A stretch of DNA of 64,000 nucleotides. Source: Metamycoplasma hominis ATCC 23114 (GTDB taxonomy: Bacteria > Bacillota_I > Bacilli_A > Mycoplasmatales > Metamycoplasmataceae). The position numbers and the translations under genes were made by a program. Below the pieces are notes generated by a model. The model searched no databases, was not told the origin of the DNA, and saw only the letters and a list, made by a program, of their open reading frames with translations. The DNA lies in contig NC_013511.1 of NCBI RefSeq assembly GCF_000085865.1, positions 601,446 through 665,445 on the forward strand, written 5' to 3'. Below are positions 54,547 through 64,000 of the stretch, piece by piece. How positions within the stretch are numbered: position 1 is the first letter of the stretch; every line of letters begins with the position of its first letter.

Positions 54547-56315
54547 AAGAGCAATTAACTGCTGGTGAAACAAAATTACAAGATGGAGTTTTTATATTTA
54601 ATGGGCCATTGACAATTTCGGAATTTTCTCTTAAAATAAATAAAAACCCTACTGAAATATTGACCTATTATTTTAAAAAAGGAATAATCAAAACAATTAA
54701 CACAACATTAAGCGAAGATGAAATAGCAGAACTTTGTTTTGAATTTAATTTAGATTTTAAAAAAGAAGAAAATGTTGATGCTCAAAATTTATTTAATAAG
54801 CTTGAAATTGTTGAAGACCCAAATGATTTAGCTTCTAGACCCCCAATAGTAACAATTATGGGACATGTTGACCATGGTAAGACTACATTAATTGATAGAA
54901 TAAGACATAGTAATGTTACTGAAACAGAATTCGGTGGTATTACTCAACACACCGGAGCATATCAAGTTGAATATCAAGGACGCAAAATTACATTTTTAGA
55001 TACACCTGGTCATGAGGCCTTTACTGAAATGCGTTCAAGGGGAGCAAAAATTACTGATATAGTAGTCATTGTAGTTGCGGCAGATGATGGAGTTAAACCC
55101 CAAACTATAGAAGCAATAGACCATGCAAAAGCAGCCAATGTGCCAATTATTGTTTTTGTTAATAAAATGGATAAGCAAGGAGCCGATATTGAAAGAATAA
55201 AAAGCGAACTTGCTGATAACAATGTTTTATGTGAAGAATGAGGTGGAAACTACCAATTTGTTTATGGATCGGCTTTAAAAAATTCTAATATAAATGAACT
55301 ACTTGAAGCAATATTTTTACAAGCTGATTTACTTGATTTAAAAGCTAATATAAATAGAGATCCTATTGGAACGATTATTGAATCTAGAATTGACAAAGGA
55401 CGTGGAGTTGTTTCGACTGTTATTGTTGAAAGTGGAACATTGCTACCTCGTGATTTCATTGTAGCTGGAGGGCAATATGGCAAGATTAGAAGTTTAACTT
55501 CTATTGATGGTAAGCCTATACAAAAAGCATTGCCTGGTACTCCATGTATAATTACTGGTTTAAGCAAAAACCCTCAATCGGGTGATAAATTTGTAGCTAT
55601 TAGCGATGAAAAATTTGCCAAAAAATTAGCATCTGAAAAATCATATTTAGATAAATGTAAAGAATTAAATGAAAAAAATGCATTTTCTATTCAAGATGGA
55701 ATAAAAACTGTAAACGTTATTGTTAAGACAGATGTTCAAGGAACAGCAGAAGCAATTAAGCAAACATTGCAAAAAATCAGAAATGATGAAATCGCAGTTA
55801 ATGTTATAAGAGCAACCTCTGGCGAAGTAACAAAAGCAGATATTTTGCTTGCTGAAACATCTAATGCAAGAATTTATTTATTCAACAATACAATAAATAA
55901 CGAAATTAAAAAGGCAGCCGAATTAAAGAATATAAAAATCTTTAAACATAATATCATTTATAAAATGGTTGAGGAATTAGAAACTTTAATAACAACCTTA
56001 AAAGAACCTGTTTATGAAGAAAAACTAATTGGATCTGCAACCGTCCTACAACTATTCTTTTATTCAAAAATAGGCCAAATTGCAGGATGCATGATGCAAG
56101 AAGGCATTGTTAAGGAATTTAGTAAGGTTGAGGTATATAGACGGAATAAATTAATTTTTAAAGGACAAATTATTTCTCTAAAAAGAGGAAAAAATGATGT
56201 CAAATCTGTTGAAAAGGGTTTTGATTTTGGAACTCATGTCAAGGATTTTGATAAAATAGAAGTAGATGATGAATTAAAATTTTATGAGGATGTATTAGTC
56301 AATGAACACAATTAA
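54498..56315 (+). CDS. infB: Translation initiation factor IF-2
   Basis: The 605-aa GTPase brings fMet-tRNA to the 30S subunit. The N-terminal extension is short, as in other mollicutes. G-domain motifs are [19 protein letters not shown] (about residues 119-137), [18 protein letters not shown] (about 166-183) and [13 protein letters not shown] (about 221-233). Domain III/IV contain [13 protein letters not shown] and the C-terminal [19 protein letters not shown]. Starts inside ylxR and overlaps rbfA by 14 nt. Confidence 0.96.
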
Positions 56316-56643
56316 TCACGAAAGAAAAACACAATTACTATTAGAATTGATTGGAAATAGTTTTTATGAATTAAAAGATTTTGATGTAACAAACATTTCA
56401 ATAAATGATGTTATATTATCAAATGATGGTTCTCATGCCAAGATCTATGTAACCTTATTTAAAGATCAAAAAAGATATTTAGAAAAATTAACCACAATGA
56501 CACCATTTATTCGTTCGGTTGTGGCAAAGAATTGAAAATATAAAGTTCTACCAGAATTAATTTTTGAAATTGATACTGTAGAAGAACACGCAGCTAAAAT
56601 CGATAAAATTCTAAATAAGATTGAAGAAGAAAAAAATAATTAA
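56302..56643 (+). CDS. rbfA: Ribosome-binding factor A
   Basis: The 113-aa product is a KH-fold protein for 30S maturation and 16S 5' end processing. The N-terminus is [22 protein letters not shown], in pieces; the middle is [16 protein letters not shown] (about residues 30-45), and [11 protein letters not shown] with [11 protein letters not shown] gives the family C-terminus. One TGA is Trp at 56533-56535. Overlaps infB, as in most bacteria. Confidence 0.9.
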
Positions 56644-56663
56644 TTAGAAAGCAAAGGAAAAAT

Positions 56664-58484
56664 ATGACCAATAATTTTGACGCTATTGTAATTGGCGGTG
56701 GTCATGCTGGAATAGAAGCAACTTATGCTTTGGCAAAAAGAAATTTTAAAGTCGCATTGGTAACTTTAAACATTAATAGACTTGCTATGCTTCCTTGTAA
56801 CCCCTCAATTGGCGGTTCTGCAAAGGGAATAATAACACGTGAAATTGATGCCCTTGGCGGAGTTCAAGGGTTTTTTGCTGATAATGCAATGATTCAAATT
56901 AAGATGCTAAATACATCTAAAGGCCCAGCAGTTTGATCATTAAGAGCCCAAATCGATAAAGAAAAGTATTCGGAAATAATTTTAAAAGACATTGAAAAAC
57001 AAAAAAATATTACATTGATTCAAGATGAAGCAAGCGATTTAATTGTTGAAGATGGAACTTGTGTTGGAATTGAAACACTTGAACATGGTAAACTATATTC
57101 AAAAGTTGTTATTATGACAACTGGTGTTTATATGAATTCAAGAATTTTGCGCGGTGAAAATATAAAATATGATGGACCCGATGGAGAAAAGACAAGTTCA
57201 ACACTTTCGAAAAATTTAAAAAAATATGGTTTTGAAATAATAAGATTAAAAACTGGAACACCTTGCAGAATTTATACAGATTCAATAGATTTTTCAAAAG
57301 TTGAAAAAGAAGTTTTAGAAAAAAATGAACTTTGTTTTTCAAGCCGTAGTAATAAAAAACTAGATGAACAAACTTGCTGTTATTTAACACACACAACCTT
57401 AAAGACAAAAGAAATAATCTTAAAAAACTTAAAACGTAGTTCATTATATTCTGGAATCATAATTGGAATTGGTCCACGTTATTGTCCAAGTGTTGAAGAT
57501 AAAATTGTTAGATTTCAAGAAAAAGATACACATCATATTTTCTTTGAACCAGAAACAGCACGTGGTGACATCATGTACATTAATGGGTTGTCTACATCAA
57601 TGCCTGAAGATGTTCAAGATGAAATGATTGCATCTATTCCAGGTCTTGAACATGCAAGAGTTCAAAAATATGGTTATGCAATTGAATATGATGCAATTAA
57701 CCCTTTGAATTTATACAAATCTCTTGAAAGCAAAATTTTAAAAAATTTCTTTTCAGCAGGTCAACCAAATGGAACGAGTGGTTATGAAGAAGCAGCAGCT
57801 CAAGGATTAATAGCAGGAATTAACGCTGCTAATAAACTTGATAATTTAGAACCATTAATCATAAAAAGAAATGACGGTTATATTGGCGTTTTAATTGATG
57901 ACATTGTAACTAAAGGCACAAACGAACCTTATAGAATGCTAACAAGTAGAGCGGAATTTAGACTTCTTTTGAGAAACGATAACGTTGATGAACGTTTGTA
58001 TAAGTATGCATATGACAACAAAATGATAAGCAAAGAAGAACATGATAGGATTGAAGAAAAATATAAAATTATTGCTGAAACAGTAGAAAAATTAAAAAAT
58101 GAATATGTTTCTTCTAAAAGTGATGTTGGTCAAAAGTACAATGTAACAAATGGTATGTCATATTTAAAATTACTTTCAAATCCCGAAGTAGATCCAGTTG
58201 ATATTTTAGGTTCAAATTTTCCATATATTGATGAAATAACTATTCAAGTTCGTTTGTATGGATATTTAAAGAAACAAGAATCAGCAGCGGATAAAATGCT
58301 TAGATTGGAACAATTAAAATTACCAAAAGACATTGATTATTGAAGTGTTGATAATTTAGCAACAGAGGCAAGACAAAAATTAGATAAAATAAGACCTGAA
58401 ACAATTGGCCAAGCAGCAAGAATAAGTGGAATAAATCCTGCTGATATTCAAATGCTAATATTTTATTTAAACAATAAGCGTTAG
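56664..58484 (+). CDS. mnmG: tRNA uridine-5-carboxymethylaminomethyl modification enzyme MnmG
   Basis: The 606-aa FAD protein modifies the wobble U34 of tRNAs together with MnmE. FAD-binding [16 protein letters not shown] (about residues 10-25), [25 protein letters not shown] (in pieces, about 46-70), [14 protein letters not shown] and [19 protein letters not shown] (about 366-384) are family hallmarks. The C-terminal helical domain ends [21 protein letters not shown] lies before the ATG. rlmH starts 2 nt after the stop. Confidence 0.96.
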
Positions 58485-58486
58485 TA

Positions 58487-58918
58487 ATGAAATTAAATAT
58501 TGTAGCAGTAGGTTCTCTAAGCAAGGAATATAAAACTATCTATGATCAATATCTTAAAAAAATTAGTTTTTTTTGTTCAATAAATTTGATTGAAATAAAA
58601 GAACAAGTTAATAAAAATATTGATTTAAAAATAGCCGAAGAAACAAAATTAATCCTAGAAAAAATTCCTAAAAACTCCAAAGTTTATTATTTATCATTAA
58701 GAGGCAAGAAACTTGATAGCAATGAATTTTCGGATTTACTTATTGAAGATAATATTACTTTTGTAATAGGCGGTAGCAATGGAGTTGATGAAACATATTT
58801 TAAAAATAAAATATGTTTTTCAGATTTGACATTTCCTCATCAATTATTTAGAATAATGTTAATTGAACAAATTTATCGAGGATTTAGTATAAAAAACAAC
58901 ATAAAATATCACAAATAA
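58487..58918 (+). CDS. rlmH: 23S rRNA (pseudouridine1915-N3)-methyltransferase RlmH
   Basis: The 143-aa SPOUT methyltransferase modifies helix 69 of 23S rRNA. YLSLRGKKLDSNEF (about residues 67-80), VIGGSNGVDETYF (about 92-104) and LTFPHQLFRIMLIEQIYRGFSI (in pieces, about 113-134) form the knot and SAM site. Length is slightly shorter than the usual 155-160 aa. It is the last gene of the nusA operon, with a terminator after the stop. Confidence 0.92.
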   Translation: MKLNIVAVGSLSKEYKTIYDQYLKKISFFCSINLIEIKEQVNKNIDLKIAEETKLILEKIPKNSKVYYLSLRGKKLDSNEFSDLLIEDNITFVIGGSNGVDETYFKNKICFSDLTFPHQLFRIMLIEQIYRGFSIKNNIKYHK

Positions 58919-58956
58919 AATAGGCTTTTATTTTAAAAAACAAGTCTATTTTTTTA
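58917..58956 (+). terminator. nusA-rlmH operon terminator
   Basis: AATAGGCTT pairs with AAGTCTATT (one G-T) around a loop of about 13 nt, followed by TTTTTTATTT. It overlaps the rlmH stop. Confidence 0.75.
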
Positions 58957-59048
58957 TTTCTTATTTTTTTATTTAAAAGGAATAAAACATTTATAATTTA
59001 AATGTAACCATGTTAAATTTAAAAAATAAATTCTTGAAAGGAGTTTAC

Positions 59049-60026
59049 ATGGCAAAAAATACATGAGAAATTGCCAAACAGGCAATTGAAGAACACGATA
59101 ATATTTTTATATTTCATCATATTAGACCTGACGGAGATTGTTTAGGCTCTCAATTTGGTTTGAGAGAATTAATAAAAGAAAATTATCCTGAAAAAAACGT
59201 TTTTGTTTTAGGGGATAACGGAGGAATCTTTCCATTTTTAGAATGAGATTTTGATAATTTTGAAAATATTGATAAAAAATATCTTAAGAATTCTTTAGGA
59301 GTAGTAGTTGATGCAAACTGCTCAAATAGAATTCAATTTGCTAATTATATTTTAGATGGTAATTTTACCCATATGTTAAGAATAGATCACCATCCAGTTG
59401 ATCCAGATATTAATTATGACTATACTTGGGAAGACGCAACATATGCAGCAGCTGCTGAACAAGTTGGATATATCGCAATGATGGCAAAATGAAGAGTTAC
59501 AACAAAAGCTGCTAAATACGTTTATTTAGGCATAAACACAGACTCTAATCGTTTTCAATATGACTACGTTCAAAAAAGAACATTTGATGTAGTAAGTTAT
59601 CTTCATGAAGGCAATGATTTTAAAGTTTGAGACATTAACTTCCCTCTTTCAATTCGTGAAGAAAAGAAAGTTAGATTCAATGCCTATGTTCTTTTACATT
59701 ACAAAAATGAAGGCAAAGTACTTTGATTCTATGCAAACAAGAAGATTCAAAGAAAATTTGGTTTAAATGAAAAGGAAGCAAATGATGTGGGAATTTTAGC
59801 AAATATTGGTGATGCTAAAATTTGAGTATTATTCATTGATGAACCAAATGGTAAAATTAGAGCAAGAGTAAGAAGCAATGGAATATGAATAAATCATATT
59901 TGTGCAAAACCTGAATATTACCCTGGCGGTGGTCACGAAGTTGCTTCAGGAGCAACTTGCGCTAATAAAAAATCTATGAAACATTTAATAGAAGACTTAA
60001 AGGCAGAGGTATTAAAATATGAATAA
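59049..60026 (+). CDS. DHH/DHHA1 phosphoesterase (NrnA/MgpA-like), copy 1
   Basis: The 325-aa product has the DHH-family motifs FHHIRPDGDCLGSQFG (about residues 22-37), VVVDANCSN (about 82), the DHH itself in RIDHHPVDPD (about 106-115), and a C-terminal DHHA1 GGGHEVASGAT. Relatives degrade nanoRNA or dephosphorylate pAp. About ten TGA codons are Trp. AAAGGAG precedes the ATG at 59049. It overlaps copy 2 by 8 nt. Confidence 0.88.
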
Positions 60027-61005
60027 AATAAGTGCAGAAAAATTAGCAATTTTCAAGAAAATTGAAGAAAGAATTAAAGCACACAAAAATATAGTTATAT
60101 ATCATCATATTAGACCCGACGGAGATTGTTTGGGTTCTCAATTTGGAATGAAGAATTTAATTAAGGTAAATTTCCCTGATAAAACAGTGTATACAATTGG
60201 TGATTCCAAAGGCATTTATTCATTTTTAGAATTTAAAATGGATAAATTACCACTAGAAAAGTTAGATGATTCATTAGCAATTATTGTTGATGCTAACTTT
60301 AAAGAACGTTTAGAATGTAGAGAATATTTAGACAATAATTGTTTCAATGAAGTAATAAGAATCGACCACCATCCAAATGATGACGATTTGGATGCTTCAT
60401 TAAGATGGGTTGAACCAGAAGCACCAGCTGCTGCTCAACAAGTAACTGAAATAGCATACGAATTGGGTTGAAAATTAAACAAAGAAGCTGCAACTTATTT
60501 ATATTTGGGTATATATACTGATTCAGTTAAATTATCAACCAATACAACAACAGCAAAGACAATGTTGTTAGTAAGCTGATTGTGAGACAATGGTAGCCAA
60601 AAAGACTTAATTCATACAGAACTTTCTAAGCGTACATTGTTTGATATTAATATAAATACATATATATCTCAAAACATGAAAATAGCAAACGACGTCGTTT
60701 CATTTTACTTCCCATTGTCTGAACAAATTAAATTAGGAATTAAAGATCCATTAAAAGCAAATAGACCTTTTGTTCTTGGCTCAATCGACAATACAAAGGC
60801 ATGAGTATTCTTTACAGAAGAAAAACCCGGCCAAATTCGTTGTGAATTTAGATCAAACGGTTGCAATGTAAGAAATGTAGCAATTAAATGAGGTGGGGGC
60901 GGACACATACGTGCATCAGTTGCTCAAATTTCTGATCCTAATTTAATTCCATTGATTATTAAAGATTTAGAACAAGAAACAAAAAACCTTGCTGATTATG
61001 AATAA
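60019..61005 (+). CDS. DHH/DHHA1 phosphoesterase (NrnA/MgpA-like), copy 2
   Basis: The 328-aa product is a paralogue of the gene before it, with YHHIRPDGDCLGSQFGM (about residues 28-44), IIVDANFKER, RIDHHPNDDD and the DHHA1 motif GGGGHIRASVAQ near the C-terminus. Start overlaps copy 1 by 8 nt, so the two are coupled and perhaps form a heteromer. Both keep all catalytic Asp/His residues I can see. Substrate, nanoRNA or pAp, is inferred from the family. Confidence 0.88.
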
Positions 61006-61024
61006 AAAATAGAAATAATTTGTT

Positions 61025-61062
61025 AAAAAAGATGATTCTGTAAAATAAGAATCATCTTTTTT
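61025..61062 (+). terminator. Terminator after the DHH pair
   Basis: AAAAAAGATGATTCT / AGAATCATCTTTTTT around an 8-nt A-rich loop. Strong intrinsic terminator. Confidence 0.92.
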
Positions 61063-61063
61063 A

Positions 61064-61263
61064 AAATCTACCCTGAACGAAAACAAGGCTATGAGGATTT
61101 ATCTAAACTAATTGAAGAGATAAATAATGGATTAAATTCTTTAGATATGAACGATATAAAGAATTTAGATTGAGTAAATGCAAAAAACTCAGAATTAAAT
61201 AGAAAACATAATCATTATTTAAAAGATACAACCTTCTTACAGAAGAAAAAAAATAAAAGTTAA
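61064..61263 (+). pseudogene. Gene remnant (C-terminal fragment of unknown protein)
   Basis: After the terminator an open frame without a proper start encodes YPERKQGYEDLSKLIEEI, then GLNSLDMNDIKNLDWVNAKN and a charged end to TAA 61261-61263. One TGA falls where Trp is plausible (NLDWVNAKN). The segment has coding-like composition and its own hairpin directly after the stop, so it looks like the tail of a lost gene. I do not recognise the family. The rest of the 61006-61315 gap holds two hairpins. Confidence 0.4.
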
Positions 61264-61300
61264 AAACCAAGATTTGACAATACAACAAATCTTGGTTTTT
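61261..61300. terminator. Bidirectional terminator
   Basis: TAAAAACCAAGATTT / AAATCTTGGTTTTTA with a loop of about 10 nt. It lies between the remnant on the plus strand and the membrane protein gene ending at 61316 on the minus strand. Confidence 0.85.
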
Positions 61301-61315
61301 AACTAGAATTAAATG

Positions 61316-61957
61316 TTAGTTATGAATAAAATTATCTAATATATAATTATCAACTTTCTTGTTTATTGATTTAATAAAAGAAAAATAAGTTTTGTATTTC
61401 TTAAAATCTCCCTTTCAAACAAGCTTTTTATTTAATGAATTTGCTAAATCAATTGCTAAATAGACATCAAAGATTCCAAATTCATTATGGCAGTCAATAA
61501 TCATTTTTTCAATTAATGAATTTATTTCGTGGTCTGAGATATCAATATTATCTCTTTTATATGAGCTTAATGCTTTAGTAAATAAATATCCGAAGTATAT
61601 GTTTCTACTTTGTTGATATTGTTTAAATTTTTCAATAAATTGCTTATGAATTTCATTTTCTTCAGGGCTTAGAGAAGCATTTGCAAAGAGCTTATCTGTA
61701 TCAATTGCATTTTTTATATATACATTTTCTTTTTTTAATATTAATATCATTTTAATTACAATTAAAATGAATATAGCTAAGAAGATTGCACCAAAAACAT
61801 AACAAACAATACTTGATTTTTTAGATATAGTTCCCATAATGCCATTTGCTGCTAAAAATAGCAAGATAGCAATAACGAGAAAGAGAGCAACGGTTAGAAA
61901 ACCAATAATGTTTAATATAACATTTTTTATTTTCATTTTCTTTTCTTTTGATGTCAT
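61316..61957 (-). CDS. Membrane protein of unknown function
   Basis: The 213-aa product has a basic start (MTSKEKKMKIK), two transmembrane segments (about residues 12-38 and 48-70), then a mostly helical soluble domain of about 140 aa (LSPEENEIHKQFIEKF; HEINSLIEKMIIDC). TGA at 61415-61417 is Trp, and the frame goes on to TAA 61316-61318. AAGGAGG lies 8 nt before the ATG. The start overlaps the stop of the nicotinate phosphoribosyltransferase gene by 1 nt. Not recognised. Confidence 0.75.
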
Positions 61958-62967
61958 TATTTAGCCTCCTTATAAGTTATTAGTTGAGGATTTTTTAAAT
62001 ATCCCCTTCCAGCTTTAGCGATATTATGGCCATTTAATCTTGTTGCATCGGCGCTAAAATTTACTCAAATTTTTAGCAGTGCTGCACCGATGCCGTATGT
62101 GTCAACAGGAGTCTCTTCGGCTTCAAATTCAGCAATTCTTTGAGCGTCAAATCCGCTTGAAACAGTTATTTTTACATGCTTGCCGTTATTATTATCTAAT
62201 GCTTCTCTTAGCCTTTTTACTTGATTTGGTGTAACGCCAAATTCTGCTTCGCCTTCTTTGAACATTTTATCGATAAGCGCTTTCGATGTGTCTATTCTTA
62301 CGCTTTTTAAGTCTTTGCCAAAAGTCTTTAAACATTTTAATGAATCGCTTATAACATCGTTGTGAAAATCAACTAGGGCAACTAGATCATCATTTGGAAA
62401 AACATTTTTATATGATTTGCAAGCAGCTACAATATCACCGTCAAACATTTGAATTAATGCATGAGGCATGCTTCCAAAAGTATGCTTTGGATCAAAATTT
62501 GAGCTTAGAAAAGTCGAGTGATTTTCTATACCACCTATTCTTATTGCATATGAGTCGTTTGGTTGATTTATATAATGATCTGCCCTATCTGCCATGCTTA
62601 CGATCTTTTTGCCATTTGCTGCTTTTATTGCTCAATATGCATTGGTTGCTATTGATGATTGCCTTGCTAAAATGCCATCAATGATTCCTTCTCATATACC
62701 AAATTCATAATAAGGGCCTTCAAGTTCTAAAACTACTTCTCTATTGTGAATTATACTGCCTTCTGGCATGTATCTTATGGTGTATTTAGAAATATCAGTG
62801 TTTTGTTTTAAAATATCAATTGCTTCATTTATTCCACATAATTTGACATCATTATGTCTTTGAAAGAATTGTAGAGTAATGTTTTGATCTTTTTTGAACT
62901 TTTTTGATATTTTTTGAGTTTTGTAAAAATAAATTGAAATGTAATCTTTCAAATTGATTTTTTTCAT
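61957..62967 (-). CDS. pncB: Nicotinate phosphoribosyltransferase
   Basis: The 336-aa product makes nicotinate mononucleotide from nicotinate and PRPP. VVLELEGPYYEFGIWEGIID (about residues 78-97) matches the strand before the active site. DRADHYINQ, SNFDPKHTFGSMPHALIQMF, LVDFHNDVI, VRIDTSK and VSSGFDAQRIAEFE are type II phosphoribosyltransferase features. TGA is Trp twice. With the nicotinamidase at 22303-22830 it gives a two-step route from nicotinamide to NAD precursors. AAAAGGAGAA precedes the ATG. Confidence 0.88.
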
Positions 62968-63123
62968 TATTCTCCTTTTTATAATAATTTAATAAATTAT
63001 TATTAGCCTCTTATTAAAATTTTAAACAAAATTAATTAATAAAATCATATAAAGTTATAAAATAATAAATCATTGTTAAAATATCTTTTTTAAAGACATG
63101 TTTTATAATAAAGGAGAATAAGT

Positions 63124-63549
63124 ATGGCAAAAAACCAAGATAAAAAAATGCTATCTCCAGAAGAAAAAGAAATAGAAAATATAAAGAAAATATCAAAAAA
63201 TGGTTGACATTTTAGTTATTGATCATTATTTTTTATTTTAGGAGTTATAGCTATTTTAATATGAGCAGTTGAATCTAAAAGTTCATCTTCAATGGTGAAA
63301 TATCCATTATCTATAATATTTATAATTCTTTGCATAGCAATGATAGTTGGAATGTATACAATAAATGTAATGGGTTATAAACTAGCAATCAAATTAAACA
63401 ATGAATCATTAAGAAAATGCTATTTGATTTCGCTAATTCCATTATTATTTTTTGTAGCATTGGTAGCAAGCTTTGTATCTTCGATTAAGCTAAAAGAAAT
63501 TTATATAGATAAAAAAAGCCAATTTCAAAACGTTGCTATAGCAGGATAG
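63124..63549 (+). CDS. Small membrane protein
   Basis: The 141-aa product has a charged N-terminus (MAKNQDKKMLSPEEKEIENI) and about three transmembrane segments (about residues 37-55, 61-80 and 100-120). The tail is short and polar. Several TGA codons are Trp. TATAAT and AAGGAG precede the ATG. Not recognised. Confidence 0.75.
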
Positions 63550-63550
63550 A

Positions 63551-63583
63551 AAAAAACCTTGAATTAATTTTCAAGGTTTTTTT
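63551..63583. terminator. Bidirectional terminator
   Basis: AAAAAACCTTGAA / TTCAAGGTTTTTTT with a 6-nt loop between two converging membrane protein genes; the stop of the leftward gene lies inside. Confidence 0.9.
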
Positions 63584-63920
63584 GTTTAATTTCTTTTGAT
63601 ATTTTGTTTGCATTTCTTTGGCGATGTGTAAATAGAATTATATAAAACACTAATGTAGGAATGGCAATGCTTATAAAGATTATAAAAAAGCAAGATAAGG
63701 CTATGTAACCATTTTGATTTCATAGGATGAAATAATTATCCAATGAAGTTATAGCATAAACACTTAATGTTGGAATAAACGCTATTGCAACTTGCGAAAT
63801 TAAGGTGTGGCGTTTAGTTATTAATTGTGGCTTTTTCATCAATAGTATTGACGTTGTTAATATGTATGTAATTAAAATATAACCAACAATTACAAGTATT
63901 ATAGGTAAAGTAATTTTCAT
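63564..63920 (-). CDS. Small membrane protein
   Basis: The 118-aa product starts MKITLPIILVIVGYILITYI and has three hydrophobic segments (about residues 3-26, 40-60 and 72-97), then a basic tail (HRQRNANKISKEIKQK). TGA at 63720-63722 is Trp. No family recognised. Convergent with the 63124 gene across a shared terminator. Confidence 0.7.
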
Positions 63921-63956
63921 AGTTAAAATTTTACTCCATTAAAAAATAAGAGCATT

Positions 63957-63988
63957 TAAAAAGCACATGTTTTAAACATGGCTTTTTA
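63957..63988. terminator. Terminator at the right edge
   Basis: AAAAAGC..ATGTTT / AAACAT.GCTTTTT forms an interrupted stem with A- and T-rich flanks. It may belong to a gene beyond the window. Confidence 0.55.
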
Positions 63989-64000
63989 AAATTAGTTATT

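Noticed and set aside
61103..61288. Leftward 61-codon Leu/Tyr-rich frame
   Set aside because: It runs through a terminator hairpin, has no ribosome site and is the complement of the gene remnant.

Overview
The window is a piece of a Mollicutes chromosome, most likely a mycoplasma of the hominis/bovis/synoviae type (Metamycoplasma or Mycoplasmopsis); I cannot fix the species. It is very AT-rich, and TGA must be read as tryptophan in nearly every gene. Conserved enzymes (DnaK, IF-2, ParC, MnmG, Tex) only become full length with that code, so all coordinates here use genetic code 4. Many lipoproteins, compact operons with 1-20 nt overlaps and the absence of peptidoglycan genes fit the same picture. 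I saw no rRNA, tRNA, CRISPR array or insertion sequence.

Layout. 1-1102: end of a membrane protein and a frameshifted D12-class adenine methylase. 1121-3325: a membrane-anchored HEXXH metalloprotease. 3395-9027: a rightward operon rsmD, gmk, PP2C phosphatase, Ser/Thr kinase, rsgA, rpe and a lipoprotein. 9437-11362: a secreted coiled-coil protein broken by one in-frame TAA. 11547-13422: CIRCE and dnaK. 13643-19236: an ABC-2 type transporter with three overlapping lipoprotein genes. 19595-21396: rpsB-tsf. 21427-22830 (leftward): nicotinamidase and whiA. 23002-24738: an APC permease with atypical codon use. 24858-27753: a P-type cation ATPase with a frameshift. 27834-31952 (leftward): zinc-ribbon membrane protein, lipid kinase, M20 dipeptidase, a nuclease lipoprotein with an in-frame TAA, and a 37-aa basic protein. 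31989-36715 (leftward): parE-parC. 36769-37753 (leftward): histidine phosphatase with a frameshift at its start. 37871-45363: gapA, a DIP1984-like protein, a DEDD-like protein, MATE transporter, prolyl aminopeptidase and tex. 45471-52546: a type I restriction-modification locus. 52652-58918: nusA-ylxR-infB-rbfA-mnmG-rlmH. 59049-61005: two tandem DHH phosphoesterases. 61316-62967 (leftward): nicotinate phosphoribosyltransferase and a membrane protein. 63124-63920: two small membrane proteins.

The most interesting locus is the type I R-M system. hsdM is followed by a complete two-TRD hsdS that carries three perfect 12-bp repeats (TELT x3) in its central spacer and ends in a G10 tract. A second two-TRD hsdS cassette with no start codon of its own follows in another frame, with a G8 tract between its halves. 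Conserved repeats of about 200 bp flank each tract. The locus looks able to change specificity by tract slippage, spacer repeat number and recombination. Elsewhere, five genes are broken by single-base indels or single in-frame TAA codons. These may be recent decay, switching, or sequencing error.
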